Below are positions 10,223 through 19,406 of a DNA stretch of 64,000 nt, piece by piece. The notes beneath the pieces were generated by a model, which ran no database searches, had not been told where the DNA came from, and saw only the letters and a program-made list of their open reading frames with translations. Where the stretch lies: assembly GCF_000620505.1 (NCBI RefSeq), contig NZ_KK211144.1, positions 129,400 through 193,399 on the forward strand, in the 5' to 3' direction. Within the stretch, counting starts at the first letter, position 1; the number at the start of each line of letters is the position of its first letter. Origin of the DNA: Sulfitobacter sp. 20_GPM-1509m. GTDB taxonomy: Bacteria > Pseudomonadota > Alphaproteobacteria > Rhodobacterales > Rhodobacteraceae. The translations under genes and the position numbers were made by a program.

Positions 10223-10582
10223 ATGACACAAATCTCCTCCCGACCCAGAATTAAACTTTCAAAGTTGCGCGACATAGGTTGGACACTTTGGGACCCCATC
10301 GGACTTCTCTCCGCTCAAGGGGTTTTCCACGGGAAATGGAACGAACAGGCCAATCAAGGCATCGCGGATGAATATGATGGCTACCTGATTTCGGCAGCGT
10401 CTCAATTGAGATCTGGAGAGCCGCTTTTGCAGGTTATCGAATATCTTGTTCAGGTTGAATCTGAACACATGGCATTGGGAATTGGCCCAACCACGCGGGA
10501 ACGCGCGGTTGCTGTCGTGACCGCGATTATGTCCGATGACACAATTTGGACCTGGCCGGATGAGCAAGGACGCTTCAGGTAG
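10223..10582 (+). CDS. Hypothetical protein, 119 aa
   Basis: Unrecognised soluble protein. Notable segments are LRDIGWTLWDPIGLL near residue 15, DEYDGYLISAASQLRSGEP near residue 50 and the C-terminal TTRERAVAVVTAIM. The DEYDGY-to-helix pattern with WDPIGL recalls small hypothetical proteins scattered in accessory regions, but I cannot assign a family. It shares the lower-GC, AT-ended codons of the preceding 121-aa gene and may be co-transcribed with it. There is no transmembrane segment. Followed by about 87 bases without a gene before the convergent thioesterase gene. Confidence 0.55.
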   Translation: MTQISSRPRIKLSKLRDIGWTLWDPIGLLSAQGVFHGKWNEQANQGIADEYDGYLISAASQLRSGEPLLQVIEYLVQVESEHMALGIGPTTRERAVAVVTAIMSDDTIWTWPDEQGRFR

Positions 10583-10669
10583 ATTTGCTGTTCACGAGGC
10601 CCCATACATCAGGCTTCGCCCACTGCACAGTTAAAATAAGTCTCAACTTAATACCGTCACCACAGCCCC

Positions 10670-11113
10670 TCACCCCGCCTTCATCAACGCCTCAAGCACC
10701 GCCCGCGCCTCATCCGCAATCGGCAGCGGTCTGCGTGTCACGCGGTCCACGTTCACATGCACGAACCGCCCCTCGGCGGCGGCTCTGTCGTCGTCGTTGC
10801 GGAACAGGCCGATCTCGTAGTGCACCGACGACCCGCCCAGACGGGCGACGCGGATGCCTGCATGGATCACATCCGGAAAGGCCAGTTCGCCGTGATAGAC
10901 ACAGCCGGTTTCCACCACCAGAAACACCGTTGGACTGGTCTTCAGGTCCAGCACCCCCTGCTCGATCAGGTGGCCGTTCACCGCCGTGTCGAACAGCTGA
11001 TAATGCATGGCGTTGTTCATGTGGCCGTACATATCGTTGTCCAGCCAACGGGTCGTGATGACGGAAAACGCGGTGTAATCGGCCCGCGTGCCAGGTGCGG
11101 GGCGGCTCACCAT
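10670..11113 (-). CDS. Hot-dog fold acyl-CoA thioesterase (4-hydroxybenzoyl-CoA thioesterase family)
   Basis: 147-aa protein with TRWLDNDMYGHMNNAMHYQLFDTAVN near the N-terminus; the D-x-YGHxNN signature marks the single hot-dog domain thioesterases, with the Asp/Glu nucleophile or base in this helix. It would release a free acid from a CoA thioester. It overlaps the upstream iron alcohol dehydrogenase gene by 7 bases and is the last gene of a three-gene minus-strand operon. Substrate unknown; the operon suggests a short or branched acyl-CoA. Confidence 0.87.
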   Translation of the reverse strand: MVSRPAPGTRADYTAFSVITTRWLDNDMYGHMNNAMHYQLFDTAVNGHLIEQGVLDLKTSPTVFLVVETGCVYHGELAFPDVIHAGIRVARLGGSSVHYEIGLFRNDDDRAAAEGRFVHVNVDRVTRRPLPIADEARAVLEALMKAG

Positions 11114-12258
11114 GCGGCCTCGTAGATGGATTGGGCGTCGGCTTGGTCCAATGCGCGTGGGTTGTTGACCAGCAGACGCGTCTGGTTCATCGCGTCGCGC
11201 GCCAGCATCGGCAGGTCGTCCTGCCCGATGCCGACCTCGCGCAGACCCTTTTGCAGCCCGCAGCGTGTGGACAGGTCCTGAAGCGCATCGGCAAAGGCGG
11301 ATGCGGCCTCCTGCCCCTGCAAATCGGCCAGCTCGGGAAAGGTGATGCCAGCCAGTTCGGCGTAGGGTTTCGGTGCCGTCATTGCGTTGAACCGCAGCAC
11401 ATGGGGCAGCACCAGCGCGTTGGACAACCCGTGGGGCACCTTGAAATGTCCGCCGATGGGATAGGCCAGCGCATGCACCGCCGCCACCGGGCTGTTGGCG
11501 AATGCCTGCCCGGCCAGAAGCGAACCCAGCAGCATGTCACCGCGTGCCGCCATGTCATGCGGCTCTTTCACCGCGCGCTCCAGCGCGCCGCCCATCAGGC
11601 GCAACGCCTCGACCGCCAGCGCGCGGCTGACCGGGTTGTTGTTGGGCGAGGCGCTGGCATAGCTTTCGATGGCATGAACCATGGCATCAATGCCCGTGGC
11701 AGCCGTGACATGGGCCGGCAGGTCGCGGGTCAGCTCCGGGTCCAGCAGGGCCACATCGGGGATGATCAGCGGGCTGACGACGCCCATCTTCTCGGACGCT
11801 CCTGTGGTCACGATGCTGATCGGGGTGACCTCCGACCCGGTGCCCGATGTTGTCGGCACCGCGATCAACGGCAGGCGCGGACCCTTGGCCATGCCAACGC
11901 CATAGCAATCGGCCAGCGTCTCACCCGAACAGGCCAGAAGTGCGGCCAGCTTGGCCACGTCGATCGAGGACCCGCCCCCCAGACCGATCACACCGTCCAT
12001 GCCTTTGGCCGCAGCGACCGCTTGCAGGATCACCGCCTCGGGCGGGTCGGCTTTGACGTCCGAAAAGACAGTGACCGCCACCTCTGCCGCCGCAAGTGCT
12101 GCAAGCGCGCGATCGACGATGCCCGTGGCCATCATGCCCGGATCGGTGACCAGCAGAACGCTGTCGCCGCAGGTCGCGCGGGCCATCTCGCCCAATTGAT
12201 CAAGCAGGCCGTCGCCCATGCGGATGCTGGGTGTGGTGTTGAAGGTAAATGGTGTCAT
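11107..12258 (-). CDS. Iron-containing alcohol dehydrogenase
   Basis: 383-aa group III (Fe) alcohol dehydrogenase. GLGGGSSIDVAKLAAL (near residue 92) binds the nucleotide, PTTSGTGSEVTP (near 135) is family-typical, and the metal ligands are supplied by GIDAMVHAIES and AVHALAYPIGGHFKVPHG, which carry the expected Asp and His residues. It could oxidise an alcohol or reduce an aldehyde; maleylacetate reductase is a more distant alternative because that subfamily has a different metal-site pattern. Middle gene of the operon, between a crotonase gene (4-base gap) and the thioesterase. Confidence 0.9.
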   Translation of the reverse strand: MTPFTFNTTPSIRMGDGLLDQLGEMARATCGDSVLLVTDPGMMATGIVDRALAALAAAEVAVTVFSDVKADPPEAVILQAVAAAKGMDGVIGLGGGSSIDVAKLAALLACSGETLADCYGVGMAKGPRLPLIAVPTTSGTGSEVTPISIVTTGASEKMGVVSPLIIPDVALLDPELTRDLPAHVTAATGIDAMVHAIESYASASPNNNPVSRALAVEALRLMGGALERAVKEPHDMAARGDMLLGSLLAGQAFANSPVAAVHALAYPIGGHFKVPHGLSNALVLPHVLRFNAMTAPKPYAELAGITFPELADLQGQEAASAFADALQDLSTRCGLQKGLREVGIGQDDLPMLARDAMNQTRLLVNNPRALDQADAQSIYEAAW

Positions 12259-12262
12259 TGGC

Positions 12263-13102
12263 TTATCCTGCGTCTGTCAGCAGGTCGTCGAACACCGCCT
12301 GCTGTTGTTTCATCTTGGCACCCATCGCGCGGGTCAGATCGTCGGGGCGCAACATGCCTGCGTTCCATGTGGCGATCTGGTCCAGCCCGTCGGCAACGGA
12401 ATGGTCCCGCGCATAGGTCACTGCCTGTTTGATGCCCGCAACCGCCAGCGGCGAACGGGCGGCGATGGTCTTTGCCATCTCCAGCGCGGCGGCAATCACC
12501 GCATCACGGTCGACGTGAATGGCATTGACGATGCCCCAGCCCTTGGCCTCCTCCGCCGAGAAACGCCGCCCTGCATAGGCCAGCTCGCGCACAACGCCGG
12601 GGGCCATCAGCTTGGGCATGCGTTGCAGCGTGCCCACGTCGGCGGCCATCCCGATGTTGATTTCCTCGATGCCGAACGCGGTGTCGGCGGTGCACAGCCG
12701 GATGTCGCAAGCGGTGATCAGGTCGATGCCCCCACCCAGACAGGCCCCGTGGATCGCGGCAATGACCGGTACCCGCATCTCTTCCAGCGCAGACAGCGAC
12801 GCTTGCAGCTTCAGCACCAGTTTGCGCATGGCATAGGCGGCGCGCCCCGGTTCTTGCCCGGTCAGTTCCATGATGCCCTGAAAGGCGGCCAGATCCATGC
12901 CGGCGGTAAAATGCTTGCCGCGCCCCGAGATTACCACACAGCGCACGGCCGGGTCAGCGTCCAACGCAGCCGCGATGCGCGGCAGGTCGTCCCAGAACGC
13001 AGGCGTCATGCTGTTGGCCTTGGCCGCGTTGTCCATTTCGATATGAGCGACGCCATCCGCCACCGAAACGGCGAAAAAGGTCGATGTTATCGGATCTGTC
13101 AT
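12263..13102 (-). CDS. Crotonase-family protein, dienoyl-CoA isomerase-like
   Basis: 279-aa enoyl-CoA hydratase/isomerase. The ATG at 13102 follows GGAGGAG; longer readings start within the promoter zone. FTAGMDLAAF and GACLGGGIDLITACDIR give the oxyanion hole. EEINIGMAADVGTLQRMPK places Glu and Asp in the arrangement seen in delta3,5-delta2,4-dienoyl-CoA isomerases (ECH1-like), rather than the two-Glu pattern of hydratases. It heads the operon with the Fe-ADH and thioesterase genes and is divergent from the LacI-type gene. Confidence 0.87.
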   Translation of the reverse strand: MTDPITSTFFAVSVADGVAHIEMDNAAKANSMTPAFWDDLPRIAAALDADPAVRCVVISGRGKHFTAGMDLAAFQGIMELTGQEPGRAAYAMRKLVLKLQASLSALEEMRVPVIAAIHGACLGGGIDLITACDIRLCTADTAFGIEEINIGMAADVGTLQRMPKLMAPGVVRELAYAGRRFSAEEAKGWGIVNAIHVDRDAVIAAALEMAKTIAARSPLAVAGIKQAVTYARDHSVADGLDQIATWNAGMLRPDDLTRAMGAKMKQQQAVFDDLLTDAG

Positions 13103-13290
13103 GCAAAGCTCCTCCTGCCAGCGGGCGCATGGTGCCTTGATCGCAGGGGAAGTGTCCAGACGGACAAGCCCCCGGCACAGGCTGTGACGCAGCGATACGC
13201 GCCGCAGCAGCTGGTGCAGATACATCATCTCCCAGCTTGCCCTTGCCCTGCCCGCCTGTGCGCGGCTAAGTTTCGTGTAAAGAAATCTGC

Positions 13291-13304
13291 TTTACGCGCG
13301 GAAA
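13291..13304. promoter_or_regulatory. Near-palindromic LacI-type operator upstream of the lacI-like gene
   Basis: TTTACGCGCGGAAA differs at one base from the perfect palindrome at 14393-14406. It lies 37-50 bases before the regulator ATG, so autoregulation is plausible. It might also affect the divergent crotonase operon. Confidence 0.6.
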
Positions 13305-13340
13305 ATTCTCGCGTTGCGCAACCGCTCAAGGACCGATGCC

Positions 13341-14369
13341 ATGGACGACAGCAAGATCCGCAACATGGAGCAGTTCGCCCGCGTCAGCGGCATATCGCGC
13401 CCCACGGTATCGAAATACTTCAACGATCCGTCCAGCGTGCGCCCCAAGACCCGCGCCCGGATCGAAGAGGCGCTGGAGCAATACGACTATCGTCCCAACA
13501 TCTTTGCGGTGAACCAGAACCGTCGCCTGACCAAGAACATCGGCATCGTGGTGCCCTATCTGGCCGATCCGTTCTTTGCCGAGATCGCGCGCAACATCGA
13601 ACAGCGCTGTATGCAGGCCGGATTCTGGCCCACCCTGTTCAGCGCCCATGGTGACAGCGCGCTCGAGGTGGAAATTCTCGACAGCCTGCGGTCGCTCAAA
13701 CCCGCAGGCGTGCTGCTGGCGCCCTTGGGCCGCGCATCGGACCGCGCGGCGGTCGAGAAGTTTTGCGACGATGTGCCCACCGTGCTGTTCGACAGCAACA
13801 TCGAAGGCGTGGGCGAAGCCTTTGTCGGGTCGGACAACACGCAATTCGTCAAACTCAGCGTCGAATACCTGTGCCGCACCGGCCAGCCGCCCTGCTTTTT
13901 CGAAATGCCGCCCGTGAACCCCAATGCCAACAAACGGCGCAATGGTTACATTCAGGCGATGGAAGCCAACGGTTTTGACCCTCAGGTGATCCGCGTGGCC
14001 GGCGAAGGCTGGGGGTTCGAAGAGGTCGGCTATCGCGGCGGGCTGGATGTGATCGACCGCGGGCTGCTGACATCCGACACCGTATTGTGCAGCAACGACC
14101 GGTTGGCCATCGGCTTTCTGGCGGCCTGCTATGAACGCGGGATGCGTGTGGGCCGCGATGCGGACTGCGCGCTGCGGGTGGCGGGGCATGACGACCACCC
14201 CTTCTCGCGATTCGGGTGCCCGCCCCTGACCACGATCGCGCAGGATTACGAAAAAATTTCAGAAAGAAGTGTCGAGGCGCTGTTCCACCTGATCGAAGGT
14301 GGACGCAGCGCAGGCCCGCGTATCGAAACCCTTTTTGAGGGAAAACTGGTCATGCGCGCCTCAGCCTGA
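13341..14369 (+). CDS. LacI-family transcriptional regulator of the polyol operon
   Basis: 342-aa regulator. The ATG at 13341 is preceded by AAGGA. Residues 6-30 form the HTH (MEQFARVSGISRPTVSKYF) followed by the hinge-region motif PKTRARIEEALEQYDYRPN. The periplasmic-binding-protein-like core starts at NIGIVVPYLADPFF, and the C-terminus has LRVAGHDDHPFSRF and PPLTTIAQDYEKI typical of LacI proteins. It sits immediately upstream of the smo operon, and the palindrome TTTACGCGCGTAAA before smoE is the expected operator. The inducer is presumably sorbitol, mannitol or a related polyol (inference from neighbours). Confidence 0.93.
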   Translation: MDDSKIRNMEQFARVSGISRPTVSKYFNDPSSVRPKTRARIEEALEQYDYRPNIFAVNQNRRLTKNIGIVVPYLADPFFAEIARNIEQRCMQAGFWPTLFSAHGDSALEVEILDSLRSLKPAGVLLAPLGRASDRAAVEKFCDDVPTVLFDSNIEGVGEAFVGSDNTQFVKLSVEYLCRTGQPPCFFEMPPVNPNANKRRNGYIQAMEANGFDPQVIRVAGEGWGFEEVGYRGGLDVIDRGLLTSDTVLCSNDRLAIGFLAACYERGMRVGRDADCALRVAGHDDHPFSRFGCPPLTTIAQDYEKISERSVEALFHLIEGGRSAGPRIETLFEGKLVMRASA

Positions 14370-14392
14370 GGCACCATTGCGCCCTCAACTTA

Positions 14393-14406
14393 TTTACGCG
14401 CGTAAA
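14393..14406. promoter_or_regulatory. Perfect 14-bp palindrome, LacI-type operator of the smo operon
   Basis: TTTACGCGCGTAAA is its own reverse complement and has the central CG typical of LacI/GalR operators. A TTGACT hexamer resembling a -35 box follows at 14414-14419, so a bound repressor would sit just upstream of or overlap the promoter. smoE starts at 14480. Confidence 0.75.
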
Positions 14407-14479
14407 GTTTTTATTGACTCCGCGCTTAGTTTTTTGGTTCACTCCGGGCCAAGCATCCAATCACCAGGGAGGAAACCGG

Positions 14480-15799
14480 ATGACCATAAGAACCGCATTT
14501 TGTGCGGCGAGCGTGCTTGCGCTGGCCACCGCGACCGGCGCATTTGCCGACAGCCACACAACAACCCTTACCATCGCAACAGTGAACAACGGCGACATGG
14601 TCCGCATGCAGGGCCTGACCGACGACTTTACCGCGAAAAACCCCGACATCGCCCTTGAGTGGGTGACGCTGGAAGAGAACGTGCTGCGCCAGCGCGTGAC
14701 ACAGGACATCGCCACGAAGGGCGGGCAGTTCGACGTGATGACCATCGGCACCTACGAAGTGCCGATCTGGGGGGCGCAAAACTGGCTGGTGTCGTTGAAC
14801 GACCTGCCCGCGGAATGGGACGTCGATGACATCCTGCCCGCCATGCGCGGCGGTCTGACCGTCGACGGCGAACTTTATGCAGCACCGTTCTACGGCGAAA
14901 GCTCGATGGTGATGTACCGCAAGGACCTGATGGAAGCCGCAGGCATGGAAATGCCCGATGCCCCCACATGGGACGACATCCGCGCCGCAGCCGAAGCGAT
15001 GACCGACAAGGATGCCGAAGTTTACGGTATCTGCCTGCGCGGCAAGGCCGGCTGGGGCGAGAACATGGCGTTCCTGACCGCGATGGCAAACTCTTATGGC
15101 GCGCGCTGGTTCGACGAAGAGTGGAAACCCCAATTCGACACCGACGCATGGAAGGCGACGCTGACCGACTATCTGGACCTGATGAACAACTATGGTCCTC
15201 CGGGCGCATCGACCAACGGGTTCAACGAAAACCTCTCGCTGTTCCAGCAAGGCAAATGCGGCATGTGGATCGACGCCACCGTTGCGGCGTCCTTTGTGAC
15301 CAACCCCGACGATTCCACCGTGGCCGACAAGGTCGGCTTTGCACTGGCCCCCGACAAGGGTCTGGGCAAGCGCGGCAACTGGCTGTGGGCATGGTCTCTG
15401 GCGATCCCCGCAGGATCGGACAAGGTTGATGCCGCCAAGAAATTCGTCGCCTGGGCCACCAGCAAGGAATACACCGCACTGGTCGCAGCGAACGAAGGCT
15501 GGGCAAACGTCCCTCCGGGCACGCGCACATCGCTGTACGAGAACGAGGAATACACCTCGGCAGCGCCTTTTGCCGAAATGACGCTGGAATCGATCAACGC
15601 GGCTGATCCGACTAACCCGACCGTGGATCCCGTCCCCTATACCGGCGTCCAGTTCGTCGCGATCCCCGAGTTTGCAGGCATCGCCACGCAAGTCGGCCAG
15701 GAATTCTCGGCCGCCCTTGCCGGTCAGCAAACCGCCGAAGAAGCGCTGGAAAAAGCGCAGGCGCTGACCACGGACGAGATGGAAGCCGCAGGCTACTGA
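14480..15799 (+). CDS. smoE: Sorbitol/mannitol ABC transporter, periplasmic binding protein
   Basis: 439-aa extracellular solute-binding protein. The ATG at 14480 follows AGGGAGGAAA, and the N-terminus is a clear Sec signal peptide ending near GAFADS. Mature-domain features are LTIATVNNGDMVRMQ, QFDVMTIGTYEVPIWG, and AAPFYGESSMVMYRKD, as in MalE-like sugar-binding proteins. Order of genes downstream (two permeases, MalK-like ATPase, sorbitol dehydrogenase, mannitol dehydrogenase) matches the Rhodobacter smo operon, which supports the polyol specificity. A strong hairpin follows the stop, probably raising expression of this protein over the membrane subunits. Confidence 0.92.
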   Translation: MTIRTAFCAASVLALATATGAFADSHTTTLTIATVNNGDMVRMQGLTDDFTAKNPDIALEWVTLEENVLRQRVTQDIATKGGQFDVMTIGTYEVPIWGAQNWLVSLNDLPAEWDVDDILPAMRGGLTVDGELYAAPFYGESSMVMYRKDLMEAAGMEMPDAPTWDDIRAAAEAMTDKDAEVYGICLRGKAGWGENMAFLTAMANSYGARWFDEEWKPQFDTDAWKATLTDYLDLMNNYGPPGASTNGFNENLSLFQQGKCGMWIDATVAASFVTNPDDSTVADKVGFALAPDKGLGKRGNWLWAWSLAIPAGSDKVDAAKKFVAWATSKEYTALVAANEGWANVPPGTRTSLYENEEYTSAAPFAEMTLESINAADPTNPTVDPVPYTGVQFVAIPEFAGIATQVGQEFSAALAGQQTAEEALEKAQALTTDEMEAAGY

Positions 15800-15817
15800 C
15801 CCGTCGAGCAAACCTTT

Positions 15818-15842
15818 CGGAGGGCGGCAAACCTGCCCTCCG
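15818..15842 (+). terminator. Intercistronic stem-loop after smoE
   Basis: CGGAGGGC (15818-15825) pairs with GCCCTCCG (15835-15842) around a 9-base loop, with no T-tract. In binding-protein operons such a hairpin usually stabilises the upstream message or partly terminates transcription, giving more binding protein than permease. Confidence 0.65.
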
Positions 15843-15915
15843 ACCCCCTACAGTTCCTCTGAACGCCCCCGCTGCGTGACCCTGTCCAAGGCACGCCATT
15901 GGCAAGGAGCCCCCC

Positions 15916-16782
15916 ATGGCCACCAAAGCTTCCCGATCCGCCGCACGTCTGATGATGGCACCCGCCGTGATCCTGCTTTTGGGTTGGATGCTGGTGCCGC
16001 TGTGCATGACCCTTTACTTCTCGTTCAAGAAATACCTGCCCCTGCGCGGCGGTGATCTGGGCTGGGTCGGCTTTGACAACTATGTGCGCTTCTTCAGCTC
16101 ATCCGCCTTCTGGCCGTCGGTGATTGCCACGCTGGTGATTGTCGGCGGCGTGCTGGCGATCACCGTTGTCTTTGGCATCCTGCTGGCGATCCTGCTGGAT
16201 CAGCCGATGTGGGGTCAGGGCATCGTGCGTATCCTCGTGATCGCCCCCTTCTTCGTCATGCCGACCGTGTCGGCGCTGGTGTGGAAGAACATGTTCATGG
16301 ACCCCGTGAACGGCTTGTTCGCCCACCTGTGGAAATTCTTTGGCGCCGCACCGATCGAATGGCTCAGCCAGGCGTCGATGACCTCAATCGTCATCATCGT
16401 GGCCTGGCAATGGCTACCCTTCGCCACGCTGATCCTGCTGACCGCGATCCAGTCGCTGGACAGCGAACAGCTTGAAGCCGCCGAAATGGATGGTGCCCCG
16501 CCCCTGTCGCGGTTCGGCTATATCACCCTGCCCCACCTGAACCGGGCCATCACGGTCGTGGTGCTGATCCAGACCATTTTCCTGCTGTCGATCTTTGCCG
16601 AAATCTTTGTGACCACCCAAGGGTCCTTTGGCACCAAGACGCTGACCTATCTGATCTACCAGCGGGTGCTGGAAAGCCAGAACGTCGGCCTGGGCTCGGC
16701 GGGCGGCATCTTTGCCGTGATCCTGGCCAACATCGTCGCCATCTTCCTGATGCGCATCGTCGGCAAAAACCTGGACGCATGA
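15916..16782 (+). CDS. smoF: Polyol ABC transporter permease
   Basis: 288-aa inner-membrane protein of the MalF type with about six hydrophobic segments, beginning with PAVILLLGWMLVPLCMTLYF. The EAA loop that contacts the ATPase is visible as EQLEAAEMDGAPPLSRFGYITLP (residues about 187-209), ending with the conserved aromatic/Pro region. A GGAG precedes the ATG. It is followed after 8 bases by the second permease, with which it forms the heterodimeric channel for sorbitol/mannitol. Confidence 0.93.
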   Translation: MATKASRSAARLMMAPAVILLLGWMLVPLCMTLYFSFKKYLPLRGGDLGWVGFDNYVRFFSSSAFWPSVIATLVIVGGVLAITVVFGILLAILLDQPMWGQGIVRILVIAPFFVMPTVSALVWKNMFMDPVNGLFAHLWKFFGAAPIEWLSQASMTSIVIIVAWQWLPFATLILLTAIQSLDSEQLEAAEMDGAPPLSRFGYITLPHLNRAITVVVLIQTIFLLSIFAEIFVTTQGSFGTKTLTYLIYQRVLESQNVGLGSAGGIFAVILANIVAIFLMRIVGKNLDA

Positions 16783-16790
16783 GGTAGACC

Positions 16791-17621
16791 ATGGCACGCA
16801 ACGTCACCACCCAACGCAAGATCGTCAACACTGTCCTCGCCTGGGGCATCGGCCTGCTGATCTTCTTTCCGATCCTCTGGACCATCCTGACCAGCTTCAA
16901 ATCCGAGGCCACCGCCATCGCCGATCCGCCGGTGTTCCTGTTCTTTGACTGGACGCTGGACAACTACCGCGTGGTGCAGGAACGCTCGGATTACATGCGG
17001 TTCCTGTGGAACTCGGTCATCATCGCGGGCGGCTCCACCCTGCTGGGCATCATCGTGGCGGTGCCTGCGGCGTGGTCGATGGCCTTTGTCCCCTCGGCGC
17101 GCACCAAGGACATCCTGCTGTGGATGCTGTCGACCAAGATGCTGCCAGCGGTGGGTGTGCTCTATCCGATCTACCTGATCTTCATCAAAATGGGCCTGCT
17201 GGACAGCCGCGTCGGTTTGACCGTGGTCTTGATGCTGATCAACCTGCCGATCATCATCTGGATGCTGTACACATATTTCCGCGAAATTCCGGGGGAAATC
17301 CTGGAAGCGGCGCGGATGGATGGTGCCTCGTTGAAAGAGGAAATCCTTTATGTGCTCACACCGATGGCCGTGCCCGGCATCGCATCAACCGTGTTGCTGA
17401 ACATCATTCTGGCGTGGAACGAGGCGTTCTGGACGCTGAACCTGACCGCCGCCAAGGCCGCGCCGCTGACCGCTTTCATCGCCAGCTACTCAAGCCCAGA
17501 GGGGCTGTTTTACGCCAAGCTCTCTGCCGCCTCGACCATGGCCATCGCACCGATCCTGATACTTGGCTGGTTCAGCCAGAAACAACTGGTGCGCGGCCTG
17601 ACCTTCGGCGCTGTGAAATAA
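16791..17621 (+). CDS. smoG: Polyol ABC transporter permease
   Basis: 276-aa MalG-type permease. The N-terminal segment [16 protein letters not shown] and five further hydrophobic stretches fit a six-helix topology. The EAA loop appears as [20 protein letters not shown]. The ATG follows GAGGTAGACC only 8 bases after smoF, and the ATPase gene starts 10 bases after its stop, consistent with a single translational block. Confidence 0.93.
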   Translation: MARNVTTQRKIVNTVLAWGIGLLIFFPILWTILTSFKSEATAIADPPVFLFFDWTLDNYRVVQERSDYMRFLWNSVIIAGGSTLLGIIVAVPAAWSMAFVPSARTKDILLWMLSTKMLPAVGVLYPIYLIFIKMGLLDSRVGLTVVLMLINLPIIIWMLYTYFREIPGEILEAARMDGASLKEEILYVLTPMAVPGIASTVLLNIILAWNEAFWTLNLTAAKAAPLTAFIASYSSPEGLFYAKLSAASTMAIAPILILGWFSQKQLVRGLTFGAVK

Positions 17622-17631
17622 GGATAAGAAA

Positions 17632-18636
17632 ATGGGACAGATCACGCTTCAACAGGTCACCAAGAACTTTGGCGACGTGCAGGTCATTCCGCCGCTGGAC
17701 CTGACCATCGAAGACGGCGAATTCACCGTCTTTGTCGGCCCCTCGGGCTGCGGCAAGTCCACGCTGCTGCGCCTGATCGCGGGGCTTGAGGACATCACCT
17801 CGGGCACCATTCTGATCGACGGGGCGGACGCCACGGCTATCTCGCCCGCCAAACGCGGGCTGGCGATGGTGTTCCAATCCTACGCGCTCTATCCGCATAT
17901 GTCGGTGCGCAAGAACATTGCCTTTCCCATGCGCATGGCCGGTGTCGACAAGGCAGAACAGGACCGGCGCATCGAACAGGCGGCCACCGCGTTGAACCTG
18001 ACCGACTATCTGGACCGCCGCCCCGGCCAGCTGTCGGGCGGCCAGCGCCAGCGGGTCGCCATTGGCCGCGCCATTGTGCGCGAACCTGCGGCGTTCCTGT
18101 TTGACGAGCCCCTGTCGAACCTTGACGCCGCCCTGCGTGTGGGCATGCGGCTGGAGATTTCCGAGCTGCACAAGCGGCTTGAGACCACGATGGTCTATGT
18201 CACCCACGATCAGGTCGAGGCGATGACCATGGCCGACAAGATCGTGGTGCTGCGCGCGGGCAACATCGAACAGGTCGGCAGCCCGCTGGACCTGTACCGC
18301 ACCCCGCGCAACGTCTTTGTCGCCGGCTTCATCGGCTCGCCCAAGATGAACCTGATCGAAGGGCCCGAGGCCGCCAGGCACGACGCCCACACCATCGGCG
18401 TGCGCCCCGAACATATCGACGTGGTCGAGACGGACGGGCAGTGGCAGGGCCGTGTCGGGGTTGCCGAACACCTTGGCTCGGACACGTTCTTTCACGTGCA
18501 TGACACCGGTCTGGCCGAGATGTTAACCGTGCGTGTCGCGGGCGAAGTGAACCTGCGCCATGGGGACACCATCCACCTCAATCCACGCGCGGATCAGATC
18601 CACCGCTTTGACGACAAGGGCCTGCGCATCCAATGA
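17632..18636 (+). CDS. smoK: Polyol ABC transporter ATP-binding protein (MalK-like)
   Basis: 334-aa ATPase. Walker A is [19 protein letters not shown], the Q-loop [12 protein letters not shown], the ABC signature [16 protein letters not shown], Walker [13 protein letters not shown] and the switch His in [17 protein letters not shown]-terminal TOBE/OB-like domain ([11 protein letters not shown] and [17 protein letters not shown]) is typical of CUT1 transporters. Its stop overlaps smoS as ATGA. Confidence 0.95.
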   Translation: MGQITLQQVTKNFGDVQVIPPLDLTIEDGEFTVFVGPSGCGKSTLLRLIAGLEDITSGTILIDGADATAISPAKRGLAMVFQSYALYPHMSVRKNIAFPMRMAGVDKAEQDRRIEQAATALNLTDYLDRRPGQLSGGQRQRVAIGRAIVREPAAFLFDEPLSNLDAALRVGMRLEISELHKRLETTMVYVTHDQVEAMTMADKIVVLRAGNIEQVGSPLDLYRTPRNVFVAGFIGSPKMNLIEGPEAARHDAHTIGVRPEHIDVVETDGQWQGRVGVAEHLGSDTFFHVHDTGLAEMLTVRVAGEVNLRHGDTIHLNPRADQIHRFDDKGLRIQ

Positions 18637-19406
18637 CCAGACTAAACGGAAAATGTGCCCTGATCACTGGGGCAGCACGCGGCATCGGCTTGGCCTTTGC
18701 CCAAGCCTATGTCGCCGAAGGCGCGCGCGTCGCCATCGCAGACATTGATATCGAGCGTGCCCGGGCGGCGGCGGCCGACATAGGCACTGCGGCCATCGCG
18801 GTGCACATGGACGTGACCGATCAGGCCAGCATCGACAGCGCTGTGGCCGAAACGGTGGCGCAGTTGGGACAGATCGACATCCTGATCAACAATGCCGCCA
18901 TCTTTACCGCCGCCCCCATCACCGAAATCACCCGCGCCGATTTCGACCGTACATTCGACATCAACGTCGCAGGCACCCTGTTCACCCTGCAAGCAGTCGC
19001 CAAACACATGATTGCGCGCGGAGGCGGTGGCAAGATCATCAACATGGCCAGTCAGGCGGGCCGCCGGGGCGAACCGCTGGTCGCGGTCTATTGCGCGACC
19101 AAGGCCGCGATCATCAGCCTGACCCAATCAGCGGCGCTGAACCTGATCGACCACGGGATCAACGTCAACGCCATCGCACCGGGCGTGGTGGACGGCGAAC
19201 ATTGGGACGGGGTCGACGCGTTCTTTGCCAAATACGAAGGCAAGGCACCGGGTCAGAAGAAACGCGAAGTGGGCGCCGCCGTGCCGCACGGCCGCATGGG
19301 CACCGCCGCCGATCTGACCGGCATGGCCGTGTTTCTGGCCAGTGCCGACGCCGATTACATCCTTGCGCAAACCTATAACGTCGATGGTGGCCAATGGATG
19401 AGCTGA
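18633..19406 (+). CDS. smoS: Sorbitol (L-iditol 2-) dehydrogenase, SDR family
   Basis: 257-aa short-chain dehydrogenase that oxidises D-sorbitol to fructose. [16 protein letters not shown] binds NAD, INNAA and the catalytic Ser/Tyr/Lys ([18 protein letters not shown]) are present, and [20 protein letters not shown] is a stretch I recognise from Rhodobacter SmoS. It overlaps smoK at the start and the mannitol dehydrogenase gene by 13 bases at the end. Confidence 0.93.
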   Translation: MTRLNGKCALITGAARGIGLAFAQAYVAEGARVAIADIDIERARAAAADIGTAAIAVHMDVTDQASIDSAVAETVAQLGQIDILINNAAIFTAAPITEITRADFDRTFDINVAGTLFTLQAVAKHMIARGGGGKIINMASQAGRRGEPLVAVYCATKAAIISLTQSAALNLIDHGINVNAIAPGVVDGEHWDGVDAFFAKYEGKAPGQKKREVGAAVPHGRMGTAADLTGMAVFLASADADYILAQTYNVDGGQWMS

